From Smithella sp. SCADC (GTDB taxonomy: Bacteria; Desulfobacterota; Syntrophia; Syntrophales; Smithellaceae): a stretch of 32,584 bases of DNA. Shown piece after piece: positions 10,543-20,481 of this stretch. Numbering within the stretch: the first letter of the stretch is position 1; each line of letters starts with the position of its first letter. A model generated the notes under the pieces. That model was not told where the DNA came from. It saw nothing but the letters and a program-made list of their open reading frames with translations, and did no database searches. The translations under genes and the position numbers were made by a program. Location: assembly GCA_000747625.2 (NCBI GenBank), contig JQDQ01000073.1, positions 1 to 32,584 on the forward strand, written 5' to 3'.

Positions 10543-10677
10543 TTTTTCCTGAGAAATTCTACTCGTGACACTTCCTACAATTCCGAAGGATAATTTTAAA
10601 ATTACTACCGCTGCGTCGTTTTTTCCTTTGTCTTTACAAGTCTTACAAAACTTCAATTCAGAAAAAATTATTTCTTA

Positions 10678-10693
10678 TGTTGTGATTATCACG
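10678..10693 (+). promoter_or_regulatory. Possible imperfect NifA upstream activator site (TGT-N10-ACG)
   Basis: TGTTGTGATTATCACG: TGT-N10-ACG against consensus TGT-N10-ACA, overlapping the GTGAT-T-ATCAC dyad; about 50 nt upstream of the -24 element. Confidence 0.35.
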
Positions 10694-10740
10694 GCACATT
10701 AAGAATGGTGACATCTGGAAAATAAACGTTCTTCATGTTC

Positions 10741-11625
<885 letters not shown>

Positions 11626-11647
11626 CAGGATGAAGGAGGGAAATAAG

Positions 11648-12001
11648 ATGTTGATGATCAAAGCCATTATACGGCCGGAAAAAGTAGATGTTGTTTTGGA
11701 ACAGCTCATGTCGGAAGGATTTCCGTCAGTGACCAAGATGAATGTTTCGGGGCGAGGCAAGCAAAGAGGAATCAAGATCGGTGACATCACTTATGATGAA
11801 TTACCAAAAGAACTCTTAATGCTGGTCGTTCCCGATGCGGATAAGGAACTGGTGATCAATCTAATCATGAGCGCCGCGAAGTCCGGCACACAGGGGGCAT
11901 TTGGCGACGGCAAGATCTTTGTTTCCCAGGTGGAAGAAGTTTACACGGTCAGCTCCGGAATCAAGGAAACCAATACCGGAACCGAGGAGGTTAAATCATG
12001 A
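11648..12001 (+). CDS. nifI1: PII-family nitrogenase regulator NifI1
   Basis: MLMIKAIIRPEKVDVVLEQLMSEGFPSVTKMNVSGRGKQRGIKIGDITYDELPKE; RBS gaaggaggg before ATG 11648; between nifH and nifI2. Confidence 0.95.
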   Translation: MLMIKAIIRPEKVDVVLEQLMSEGFPSVTKMNVSGRGKQRGIKIGDITYDELPKELLMLVVPDADKELVINLIMSAAKSGTQGAFGDGKIFVSQVEEVYTVSSGIKETNTGTEEVKS

Positions 12002-12378
12002 AAGAGGTCATGGCCGTAATCCGCATGAATAAAATTAATCAGACGAAAAAGGCGCTGATTGCCGCCGGCATTTCTTCCATGCACGCCCGTGATTGTATGG
12101 GGCGCGGCAAGGGGCTGGTGGATATTCAACTGCTGAAGGGAGCGGAACTTGGGTACGAAGAAGCCATCTCTCAACTGGGAAATTCGCAAAGGCTGATCCC
12201 GAAAAGAATGATTTCCGTCGTTGTGCCGGACGCTCTTACGGATAAGACCGTCTCGGTCATCATTGCCGCGAACCAGACGGGGAAATCCGGCGACGGCAAG
12301 ATATTTGTAATGCCTGTACTGGATGCCGTTCGCGTCCGGACGGGTGAGTCGGGAAACGACGCACTCGATGAAGCATAA
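11998..12378 (+). CDS. nifI2: PII-family nitrogenase regulator NifI2
   Basis: MKEVMAVIRMNKINQTKKALIAAGISSMHARDCMGRGKG, LIPKRMISVVVPD, GDGKIFVMPVLDAVRVRTGE; ATGA overlap with nifI1. Confidence 0.95.
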   Translation: MKEVMAVIRMNKINQTKKALIAAGISSMHARDCMGRGKGLVDIQLLKGAELGYEEAISQLGNSQRLIPKRMISVVVPDALTDKTVSVIIAANQTGKSGDGKIFVMPVLDAVRVRTGESGNDALDEA

Positions 12379-12391
12379 GAAGGAGATAGAC

Positions 12392-14044
12392 ATGCCGACA
12401 AAAAATAATACAGCAGTGGATGAAGCAGCCTTGGCTAATGAAGTCAAAGAACTCATTCTCAAGAAATATCCGGCAAAGGAGGCTCGCAAGCGGGCCAAGC
12501 AAATTATAGTGAACAAGGTTGAAGGTGATCAGGTTCCGGAAATTATGGCTAATACGCGCACGATTCCGGGAATCCTCACCATGCGGGGTTGCGCCTACGC
12601 CGGTTGCAAGGGCGTTGTCCTGGGGCCGACGCGCGACATTTTGCAGATTACTCACGGGCCGATCGGTTGCGGATTTTACACTTGGGGAACCAGGCGGAAC
12701 CAGACAATGCCCAAAACACCGGAGAGCGCCAATTTCATGACCTATGCCATGTCCACGGATATGCAGGAAGAAGAAATCATCTTCGGCGGAGAAAAGAAAC
12801 TCAAGAAAGCCATTGAAGAAGCAATTGATTTATTCCATCCCAAAGCCATCAGCATTTTTTCCACCTGCCCGGTAGGGCTTATCGGCGATGATGTCCATGC
12901 CGTCGCCCGCGAGATGGAAGAAAAGTATCCGGAGGTCAACATTTTCGGTTTCAGTTGCGAGGGATATAAAGGTGTCAGCCAGTCGGCAGGCCACCATATC
13001 GCCAACAACAAACTCTTTACCGATGTGGTCGGACAGAGCGAAATGCAAAAAGAAGGAAAGTACCGGTTCAATATTCTCGGTGAATACAACATCGGGGGAG
13101 ACGCCTTTGAGATCGAACGAATTATTGATCTCTGCGGCATGACCCGGCATTCCACTTTCAGCGGCAACTCGGAATATGACGAATTTGCCAGCGCCCATAC
13201 AGTTGATTTGAACGTCGTCATGTGCCACCGCTCCATTAACTATCTGGCCGAGATGATGGAAAAAAAGTACGGAATTCCCTGGTTTAAGATCAGTTTTATC
13301 GGCGCGGGAGCTACCGCGAAGTCGCTGCGCAAAATTGCGGCCTACTTCGGCGCTCCCGAGCTAATGGAGAGAGTTGAAAAAGTCATTGCCGAAGAAATTT
13401 ATCATGTGGAAGCAGTGCGTCAGGAAGTCCGTGCGCGCTGTGAAGGTAAAACAGCCATGCTCTTTGTCGGCGGCTCCAGGGCGCACCACTATCAGGAGCT
13501 GTTTACCGAGATCGGCATGAAGACCTTATCAGCAGGGTATGAATTTGCTCACCGCGACGACTATGAAGGGCGCAAGGTGATCCCTAATATCGTTGTGGAC
13601 GCCGATTCACGCAATATTGAAGAATTGACGGTGGAGGCCGATCCGGCACGGTACCGGCCCCGCAAAACGGAGGAAGAATTGGCGCAATTAACTAAACGAG
13701 AAGGCATCGGTTTTAACGATTATGTGGGCATGATGTCCGAAATGAAGAAAGGCGATCTGATCATCGACGACCTAAATCATCATGAAGCAGAGGTTCTGAT
13801 GGAAAAATATAAACCGGATATTTTTTGCGCCGGCGTCAAGGAAAAGTATGTGATCCAAAAAGGAGGAATACCGCTCAAACAACTGCACAGTTACGACTAC
13901 AGCGGTCCCTACGCCGGATTCCGCGGCGCGATCAACTTTTACCGGGAGATCGACCGGATGGTTAATTCCAACGTCTTTCGCTTCATTAAAGCTCCCTGGC
14001 AGAAGAACCCGGAGCTGACGGGAAGCTACGCCTGCAACAGGTAA
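12392..14044 (+). CDS. nifD: Nitrogenase MoFe protein alpha chain NifD
   Basis: RGCAYAGCKGVVLGPTRDILQITHGPIGCGFYTWGTRRN, STCPVGLIGDD, MCHRSINY, LHSYDYSGPYAGFRGA (FeMo-co His region); RBS aaggaga before ATG 12392. Confidence 0.97.
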   Translation: MPTKNNTAVDEAALANEVKELILKKYPAKEARKRAKQIIVNKVEGDQVPEIMANTRTIPGILTMRGCAYAGCKGVVLGPTRDILQITHGPIGCGFYTWGTRRNQTMPKTPESANFMTYAMSTDMQEEEIIFGGEKKLKKAIEEAIDLFHPKAISIFSTCPVGLIGDDVHAVAREMEEKYPEVNIFGFSCEGYKGVSQSAGHHIANNKLFTDVVGQSEMQKEGKYRFNILGEYNIGGDAFEIERIIDLCGMTRHSTFSGNSEYDEFASAHTVDLNVVMCHRSINYLAEMMEKKYGIPWFKISFIGAGATAKSLRKIAAYFGAPELMERVEKVIAEEIYHVEAVRQEVRARCEGKTAMLFVGGSRAHHYQELFTEIGMKTLSAGYEFAHRDDYEGRKVIPNIVVDADSRNIEELTVEADPARYRPRKTEEELAQLTKREGIGFNDYVGMMSEMKKGDLIIDDLNHHEAEVLMEKYKPDIFCAGVKEKYVIQKGGIPLKQLHSYDYSGPYAGFRGAINFYREIDRMVNSNVFRFIKAPWQKNPELTGSYACNR

Positions 14045-14069
14045 AATGAACAATTAAAGGAGAAACATC

Positions 14070-15446
14070 ATGCTACTTCGACATACACCCGAGACATTAG
14101 CCGACCGATCTGCCCTGACGGTCAATCCGGCCAAGACTTGTCAGCCCGTGGGAGCCATGTACGCAGCGCTGGGCATTCATAATTGTCTGCCGCACAGCCA
14201 CGGGGCTCAGGGCTGCTGCGCCTATCATCGGAGCGCGCTGACCAGACATTATAAAGACCCGATTATGGCTACGACCAGTTCCTTTACGGAAGGGGCGTCC
14301 GTTTTCGGCGGACAGGCCAACCTGCTGGAGGCAATTAATAATATTTTTACGATTTACGGCCCTGATATTGTAGCCGTTCATACGACTTGTCTGTCCGAAG
14401 TCATCGGTGACGACCTCGGACAGATTATCAACAAGGCTCTGGCGGATGGAAAGATTCCCAAAGGCAAACGGGTTATCCACACCAACACTCCGAGCTTTAA
14501 GGGATCGCATGTGACTGGTTTTGCCAACATGACCCAGAGCATGGTCCATTATCTTGCCGAAAACACAGGAAAGGGGACAGGGCAGATCAATATTATTCCC
14601 GGATTTGTCGAGCCGTCGGATATGGCCGAGATAAAAAGAATCTCATCCCTGATGGGAGTAAAAAGTATCCTTTTCCCCGATACATCTGAGGTCGTTAACG
14701 GCCCTCTGGACGGACGTTTTCACATGTATCCCAAAGGCGGTGCAACGGTAGACCAGATCCGGAGCGCCGGAGACAGCGCTTTCACCGTCTCCCTGGGCAG
14801 CAATGCATCTCTGCCGGCGGCAAAGCTTTTGGATACGAAATGCGGCATCCGCTTCAAGGATATGGAATTACCGATCGGCATTTCGGCAACGGATGCCTTT
14901 GTTGATGCGCTCAGGAAAGCTGCCGGCGTGAGTGTCCCCGACAGTATTATGGTGGAACGCGGACAAGTCGTTGACGTTTTGACGGACAATCATCAGTATT
15001 TTTACGGGAAAAAGGTTGCCCTTGTCGGAGATCCCGATCAATTAGTTTCGCTGACGCAGTTTCTCACCGATATGGATATGAAGATTCTTTATGTGGTGAC
15101 CGGGACTCCGGCAGGAGCAAAATTCGAGGAAAGCATTCGTGGCTTTACCGGACCTGACACGATTATCAAGCATGGCCTGGGAGCTGATTTGTTTTATTTT
15201 CACCAGTTGGTGAAAAACAACAGGCCGGATCTGATATTTGGCAACACTTATGCCAAATATATAGCCCGCGATGAAGATATTCCCCTCATCCGGATCGGCT
15301 TCCCGATTTATGACCGGGTCGGCCACCAGTATTTTCCGGTAGTGGGTTATCGCGGCGCTATGCGTATGATGGAAAAGATTCTGAATGCTTTGCTGGACCG
15401 CCAGGACCGCGATGCACCGGAACAAAATTTTGAATTGATCATGTAA
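14070..15446 (+). CDS. nifK: Nitrogenase MoFe protein beta chain NifK
   Basis: VNPAKTCQPVGAMYAALGIHNCLPHSHGAQGCCAYHRSALTRHYKDPIMATTSSFTEGASVFGG. Confidence 0.97.
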   Translation: MLLRHTPETLADRSALTVNPAKTCQPVGAMYAALGIHNCLPHSHGAQGCCAYHRSALTRHYKDPIMATTSSFTEGASVFGGQANLLEAINNIFTIYGPDIVAVHTTCLSEVIGDDLGQIINKALADGKIPKGKRVIHTNTPSFKGSHVTGFANMTQSMVHYLAENTGKGTGQINIIPGFVEPSDMAEIKRISSLMGVKSILFPDTSEVVNGPLDGRFHMYPKGGATVDQIRSAGDSAFTVSLGSNASLPAAKLLDTKCGIRFKDMELPIGISATDAFVDALRKAAGVSVPDSIMVERGQVVDVLTDNHQYFYGKKVALVGDPDQLVSLTQFLTDMDMKILYVVTGTPAGAKFEESIRGFTGPDTIIKHGLGADLFYFHQLVKNNRPDLIFGNTYAKYIARDEDIPLIRIGFPIYDRVGHQYFPVVGYRGAMRMMEKILNALLDRQDRDAPEQNFELIM

Positions 15447-15457
15447 AGGAAAGAACG

Positions 15458-16858
15458 ATGATTGAGATTCTCGACGCTAGAAAAGATCAGATTTTTGAAA
15501 AAGGCGCGCAAGATACCTTCGAGATGACTTGCGAAAAGGTCAGCGTCGCCGGTTCGGTAAGCCAGCGGGCCTGCGTTTTCTGCGGGTCTAGAGTTGTTCT
15601 CTATCCGATCGCCGACGCTCTGCATTTGATCCACGGCCCGGTAGGCTGCGCCGCTTATACCTGGGACATCCGGGGATCACTATCCTCGGGACCGGAACTG
15701 CACCGGTTGAGTTTCTCCACCGATTTGCGCGAAAACGAGGTCATCTACGGCGGCGAGAAAAAACTTTATGCGGCGTTAACGGAACTCATCGAAACGTATA
15801 AACCGAAGGCAGCTTTTGTTTATGCCACTTGTATTATCGGCCTTATCGGCGACGATATTCAGGCTGTCTGTAAGAAAGTGGCCGCCGAGCAGGGGATTGA
15901 CGTAATTCCGGTTCACTCCGAAGGCTTCCGGGGAACAAAAAAAGACGGTTATAAAGCGGCCTGTGAGGCTTTATATCGTTTGATCGGACAGGACGACAAA
16001 GCGGTTGTGTCACAGCACAGCATCAATATTCTCGGGGATTTCAATCTGGCCGGAGAAACCTGGATCATCAAGGAATACTACAAAAGGATGGGTGTGGAAG
16101 TAGTATCGTGCATGACCGGCGACGGCAGGATTGATGAAATCCGGCGGGCGCATAAGGCGTCCATGAATGTCGTACAATGCTCCGGCTCAATGACGTATCT
16201 TGCCCAAATGATGCGGGAGACATTTGGCATACCCTTCGAACGTGTTTCCTATTTCGGCATTGAGGACACGGCTGAAGCCTTATATACAGTCGCCTGGCAC
16301 TTCCACGACGCGGCCATTTTGCAAAACACGGAGGAATTGGTGCGCGAAGAAGTAAACCGCATTTATCCCGAAGTGGAAAAATACCGGCAGGAGTTGACCG
16401 GAAGAAAGGCCGCCATTTATGTGGGCGGATCGTTTAAGGCTTTTTCGCTGGTCAAAGCTCTGCGCCATCTGGGGATTGCGACTGCTATTGTCGGCTCTCA
16501 GACCGGCAACAAGGAAGACTACGAATATCTGGAAGAGATCTGCGACCCCGGAACCATTATCGTTGATGATACGAATCCGCTGGAACTCTCCCGCTTCATG
16601 GCTGAGAAGAACGTGGATTTGCTCATCGGCGGCGTGAAAGAACGTCCCATTGCCTATAAAATGGGGGTTGCCTTTTGCGACCACAACCACGAACGCAAAG
16701 AGGCGCTGGCCGGGTTTGCGGGGATGATCAACTTTTGCCGGGAAGTTTATGCGTCGGTGACAAGCCCGGTGTGGCAATTCTCACCGGCTAAGAATCTGCG
16801 GACAAGAAAGGAGGGAACGGAAGATGCAAGCGAATTTTGTCAAGCTGCCCACAGTTAA
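15458..16858 (+). CDS. nifE: Nitrogenase FeMo-cofactor scaffold NifE
   Basis: SVSQRACVFCGSRVVLYPIADALHLIHGPVGCAAYTWDIRG, ATCIIGLIGDDIQAVC, INILGDFNLAGE. Confidence 0.95.
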   Translation: MIEILDARKDQIFEKGAQDTFEMTCEKVSVAGSVSQRACVFCGSRVVLYPIADALHLIHGPVGCAAYTWDIRGSLSSGPELHRLSFSTDLRENEVIYGGEKKLYAALTELIETYKPKAAFVYATCIIGLIGDDIQAVCKKVAAEQGIDVIPVHSEGFRGTKKDGYKAACEALYRLIGQDDKAVVSQHSINILGDFNLAGETWIIKEYYKRMGVEVVSCMTGDGRIDEIRRAHKASMNVVQCSGSMTYLAQMMRETFGIPFERVSYFGIEDTAEALYTVAWHFHDAAILQNTEELVREEVNRIYPEVEKYRQELTGRKAAIYVGGSFKAFSLVKALRHLGIATAIVGSQTGNKEDYEYLEEICDPGTIIVDDTNPLELSRFMAEKNVDLLIGGVKERPIAYKMGVAFCDHNHERKEALAGFAGMINFCREVYASVTSPVWQFSPAKNLRTRKEGTEDASEFCQAAHS

Positions 16859-18209
16859 AAAAACCGGGCCGGCCTTTGTTTCCACACGCAACGCGTGCAA
16901 ACTTTGCGCGCCTTTGGGTGCAAGTCTTGTTTTCCGCGGTATCGAAGGTTGTGTTCCCCTTATTCACGGTTCGCAAGGTTGCGCAACTTATATCCGCCGT
17001 TACGTCATCAGTCATTTCAAGGAGCCGATAGATATTGCTTCTTCCAATTTCAGCGAAGCAACGGCCATCTTCGGCGGCGCGGCTAATTTAAAAATTGCTT
17101 TGGATAATCTGATTCGCCAATATAAGCCTTCCGCCATCGGCATTGCCTCTACCTGTCTTTCGGAAACCATCGGCGATGATGTCCAGGGTTATCTCGAAGA
17201 ATACCGGAAAGTCCATGTGGGTGTAGATATCCCGGCCCTGATTTATGCCTCGACCCCCAGTTACCGGGGAACGCATATGGATGGTTATCATGAAGCAGTC
17301 AAAGCAACAGTTGTTGCCCTGGCCTGCGGCGGTCCACGCAGCAACAGTTTAAATATCGTTCCCGGATTTTTGTCGGCGGCGGACTTGCGCCATCTTCAGG
17401 AGATTATAGCTGACTTTCAGTTGCCGTGCACCATGCTGCCCGATTATTCGGAAACACTCGACGGCGAATCCTGGTCCGATTACCAGAAACTCTCTCCCGG
17501 CGGAACGCCGGTATCAGCGATCCGTGCCATGGGATGTGCTGCGGCAACCATTGAGTTGGGCCGCTCTCTGGCCGGGGAAGAAACAGCTGCTTCCTGTCTA
17601 ACAGAGGCCTTTGGCGTGAAGAGGGTGACGCTGGGAATTCCCATCGGCATCCGGGAGACGGATCTGTTTTTCAGCGCAGTCCAGGAAATAGCAGGCTGCG
17701 AGCTGCCGCAAAAGTATGCCAAGCAAAGAGGAAGATTGGTGGATGCTTATATCGATGGACACAAAACCATCTCCGGGAAGCGCGCCGTGATCTACGGGGA
17801 AGCAGATTTTGTCGCCTCCATGGCCTCCTTCCTGGATGAAATCGGCATTGTGCCGTCGCTTTGCGCCACGGGCGCCCCGACCAAAAAGTTTCAGGAAATC
17901 GTTTCCTCCTTATTGTCCGCGGGACACAAGGATATCATCATCCGGGAAGATGCTGATTTTGAAGACATGCTCGATATTTGCAGCAAGATCGGTGTGGATA
18001 TTATTATCGGCAACTCCAAAGGCTATTATTTGGCCAAAAATTTGAACCTTCCGCTCGTGCGCGCCGGTTTTCCGGTTCATGACCGCATTGGCGGACAACG
18101 CATTTTACATGTGGGATACGAGGGAACGCAGCAGCTTTTCGATCGGATCGTGAATGCTCTGATAGAGTATAAACAAATTAACTCGCCGGTCGGTTACAGT
18201 TATATATAG
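16824..18209 (+). CDS. nifN: Nitrogenase FeMo-cofactor scaffold NifN
   Basis: FVSTRNACKLCAPLGASLVFRGIEGCVPLIHGSQGCATYIRRYVISHFKEPIDIASSNFSEATAIFGG; overlaps nifE by 35 nt, RBS aaggaggg. Confidence 0.94.
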   Translation: MQANFVKLPTVKKTGPAFVSTRNACKLCAPLGASLVFRGIEGCVPLIHGSQGCATYIRRYVISHFKEPIDIASSNFSEATAIFGGAANLKIALDNLIRQYKPSAIGIASTCLSETIGDDVQGYLEEYRKVHVGVDIPALIYASTPSYRGTHMDGYHEAVKATVVALACGGPRSNSLNIVPGFLSAADLRHLQEIIADFQLPCTMLPDYSETLDGESWSDYQKLSPGGTPVSAIRAMGCAAATIELGRSLAGEETAASCLTEAFGVKRVTLGIPIGIRETDLFFSAVQEIAGCELPQKYAKQRGRLVDAYIDGHKTISGKRAVIYGEADFVASMASFLDEIGIVPSLCATGAPTKKFQEIVSSLLSAGHKDIIIREDADFEDMLDICSKIGVDIIIGNSKGYYLAKNLNLPLVRAGFPVHDRIGGQRILHVGYEGTQQLFDRIVNALIEYKQINSPVGYSYI

Positions 18210-18219
18210 GAGAGAAAAA

Positions 18220-19479
18220 ATGGATACAAATAATCATCCCTGTTTCAGCGAAGGCGCCAGACACCGCACCGGACGGATTCATCTGCCCGTGGCGCCGAAT
18301 TGCAATATGCAGTGCAACTACTGTAATCGGGACTTTGAATGCTTGAACGAATCCCGGCCCGGCGTGTCGAGCGCCATCCTGCTGCCCAGGCAGGCGGCGG
18401 ATTATCTCGACGAGGTTCTGGACAGGATCAAAAATATAGCCGTGGTGGGAATAGCAGGTCCCGGCGATCCCTTCGCCAATCCGGCCCAGACCTTGGAGAC
18501 ACTTGGGCTGGTCAGGGAAAGACATCCGGAAATAATGCTGTGCGTGGCGACCAATGGTTTGGCGCTTGCCGGCTACGTGGATGAACTGGCGGATCTCCAA
18601 GTCAGCCATGTCACCGTAACGGTCAATGCGATTGACCCGGCAATTGCCCAAAAAATATACGCCTGGGCCAGATTGCCCGGCCATGTCTATCGGGGCGCCG
18701 ATGCCGCTGGGATAATAATCGAAAATCAGCAAAAAGCGATACGGCTGCTCAAGGCAAAAGGCCTTACCGTTAAGATCAATACGGTGGTTATTCCCGGAAT
18801 AAACGATCATCATGTTGTGGAAATTGCAAAAACCATGAAGGAGTTGAAAGCGGATATTTTCAACGCCATCCCCATGTATCATGTGGCCGGCACTCCCTTT
18901 GCGGGTATTGCCCCGCTGCCGGAGGACAAGATCGCCACACTTCGCAAAGCAGCGGGCTCCTACCTTCCCCAAATGAACCATTGCAGCCGCTGCCGCGCCG
19001 ATGCGGCAGGCCTGATCGGTGAAAAACAAAATCAGGAGATCGTGGATCTTCTGAAGAAGGCTTCCTTGCCCGGAAAAGACAAAGCCAGACCATATGTAGC
19101 CGTAGCCAGCATGGAGGGCATCTTTGTGAATCAGCACTTAGGTGAATCCGCAGGCCTCTGGATATACGGTTTGGAAAACGGGAAAGCCGTTCTGCAAGAG
19201 CGCCGGAACACACCGGCTGCAGGCGGAGGCCAGGAACGCTGGGAAGCAATGGCCCTTCTGCTTCAAGACTGCAATACAATTCTCGCCAGCGGTATCGGTC
19301 CCAGCCCTCTGGCCATTCTTGAACAAAGAGGCTTTCAAATCTTGGTTATGGACGGTCTGGCCAAAGAGGGAGTGGAAGCAATCCTTACGGGAAAAGCTAT
19401 CCCCAAAATACTTCTGCGTACGGCAGGTCATTGCGGCATTGGCAAGCAATGCAGCGGGAATGGCATGGGGTGCGGATAA
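18220..19479 (+). CDS. nifB: FeMo-cofactor biosynthesis radical SAM protein NifB with C-terminal NifX-like domain
   Basis: GRIHLPVAPNCNMQCNYCNRDFECLNESRPGVSS, GIAGPGDPFANP; C-terminal YVAVASMEGIFVNQHLGESAGLWIYGLENG is NifX-like. Confidence 0.96.
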   Translation: MDTNNHPCFSEGARHRTGRIHLPVAPNCNMQCNYCNRDFECLNESRPGVSSAILLPRQAADYLDEVLDRIKNIAVVGIAGPGDPFANPAQTLETLGLVRERHPEIMLCVATNGLALAGYVDELADLQVSHVTVTVNAIDPAIAQKIYAWARLPGHVYRGADAAGIIIENQQKAIRLLKAKGLTVKINTVVIPGINDHHVVEIAKTMKELKADIFNAIPMYHVAGTPFAGIAPLPEDKIATLRKAAGSYLPQMNHCSRCRADAAGLIGEKQNQEIVDLLKKASLPGKDKARPYVAVASMEGIFVNQHLGESAGLWIYGLENGKAVLQERRNTPAAGGGQERWEAMALLLQDCNTILASGIGPSPLAILEQRGFQILVMDGLAKEGVEAILTGKAIPKILLRTAGHCGIGKQCSGNGMGCG

Positions 19480-19489
19480 TCAGAAATAA

Positions 19490-19717
19490 AAAGACTCCCT
19501 GCAGTTGCTTCAGTACATGGAACGGGAGCTTTCCGACCGGGGTTTGACGGATGTCATCGTTTCGAGCACCGGTTGCCTTAAAGTTTGCGACCGGGGACCG
19601 GCCATGGTGATCTACCCGGAAAACTGGTGGTACGGTAAGGTCGAGAATGAATCAGTGATTGACGAAATCATCGATGCCCTGGAAGACGGCAAAACGGCGG
19701 AAAAATATATCTTATAG
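19490..19717 (+). pseudogene. 5'-truncated thioredoxin-like [2Fe-2S] ferredoxin remnant
   Basis: KDSLQLLQYMERELSDRGLTDVIVSSTGCLKVCDRGPAMVIYPENWWYGKVENESVIDEIIDALEDGKTAEKYIL matches the C-terminal part of the family. An in-frame TAA (19487-19489) precedes it and the N-terminal Cys ligands are missing. Confidence 0.75.
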
Positions 19718-19729
19718 AAAGATGAATGC

Positions 19730-19987
19730 AGAGTTGTTTCCGCACTTGATTTCATGAACAGGCGGAAGCTGAGGGAAGACGTTAAACGGTTAAGGGATGA
19801 AATGACTTTCCCGGTTATTTACGTTACCCATGACATTCAAGAGGCATTCTCTCTGGCCAGCGAAATATTGCCTGTTGCCGGGGGGAAAATCGATAAAGGC
19901 TGGTTGCAAAGATCCATTTCTTCCGCGCCATCAACCGGCGCACCTGCCAAAGCGGCGCGTGCGACACGGCTGGCGCTGGCTTTATAA
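19730..19987 (+). pseudogene. 5'-truncated ABC transporter ATPase (ModC-like) remnant
   Basis: Open frame ...SALDFMNRRKLREDVKRLRDEMTFPVIYVTHDIQEAFSLASEILPVAGGKID: D-loop plus H-loop (YVTHD) of an ABC ATPase, with no Walker A, signature or Walker B. Confidence 0.72.
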
Positions 19988-20004
19988 TTTTATGGGTTAA
20001 AACT

Positions 20005-20481
20005 ATGAAGAATATTCGCATCAGGAAAGGAGACCCCGGAGATATCGAGGCGATGGTAACTTTTCTTCATCATCTTTTTGCCCTGGAAGAAGACTTTGCC
20101 ATCGATGCTGATAAAAATAGGGCAGGCCTGCAACTGCTGCTTGCGGACCAGCGTGTCAGGACAATTTTTGTTGCCGAAGCGGCGGGCATGGTTTTGGGCA
20201 TGGTTACAGCCCAGATCGTCGTCTCGACATCCAGCGGCGGATACTCGATTTTACTGGAAGACATGTATGTCGATGCCGGATTCCGGCGGAAGGGCATCGG
20301 AACAAAGCTTTTGGCACAGGTGCTTGTCTGGGGTTCCGCGCAGGGAGCGGGTCGCGTTCAACTCGTTGCCGACGTCACGAATATCGGGGCATTGATGTTT
20401 TACCGGCAGGCAGGCCTGCTGACGAGCCGGATGACCGCGCTCTACGGAACCCTGGACGCCATCAACAAAAAAATAACATGA
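20005..20481 (+). CDS. GNAT family N-acetyltransferase
   Basis: LLEDMYVDAGFRRKGIGTKLLAQVLVWGSAQGAGRVQLVADVTNIGALMFYRQAGL. Confidence 0.85.
   Translation: MKNIRIRKGDPGDIEAMVTFLHHLFALEEDFAIDADKNRAGLQLLLADQRVRTIFVAEAAGMVLGMVTAQIVVSTSSGGYSILLEDMYVDAGFRRKGIGTKLLAQVLVWGSAQGAGRVQLVADVTNIGALMFYRQAGLLTSRMTALYGTLDAINKKIT

Noticed and set aside
9937-10656. 239-aa antisense ORF over nifA
   Set aside because: Shadow ORF of a strongly supported NifA coding frame, with no domain signature.
12392-14044. Alternative (vanadium or iron-only) nitrogenase
   Set aside because: NifD/NifK motifs and a full nifENB set fit a Mo-type enzyme; no VnfG/AnfG-like delta subunit gene was seen between D and K.
18178-19137. 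319-aa antisense ORF over nifB
   Set aside because: Shadow ORF opposite an unambiguous NifB; His/Gln-rich composition typical of antisense frames.
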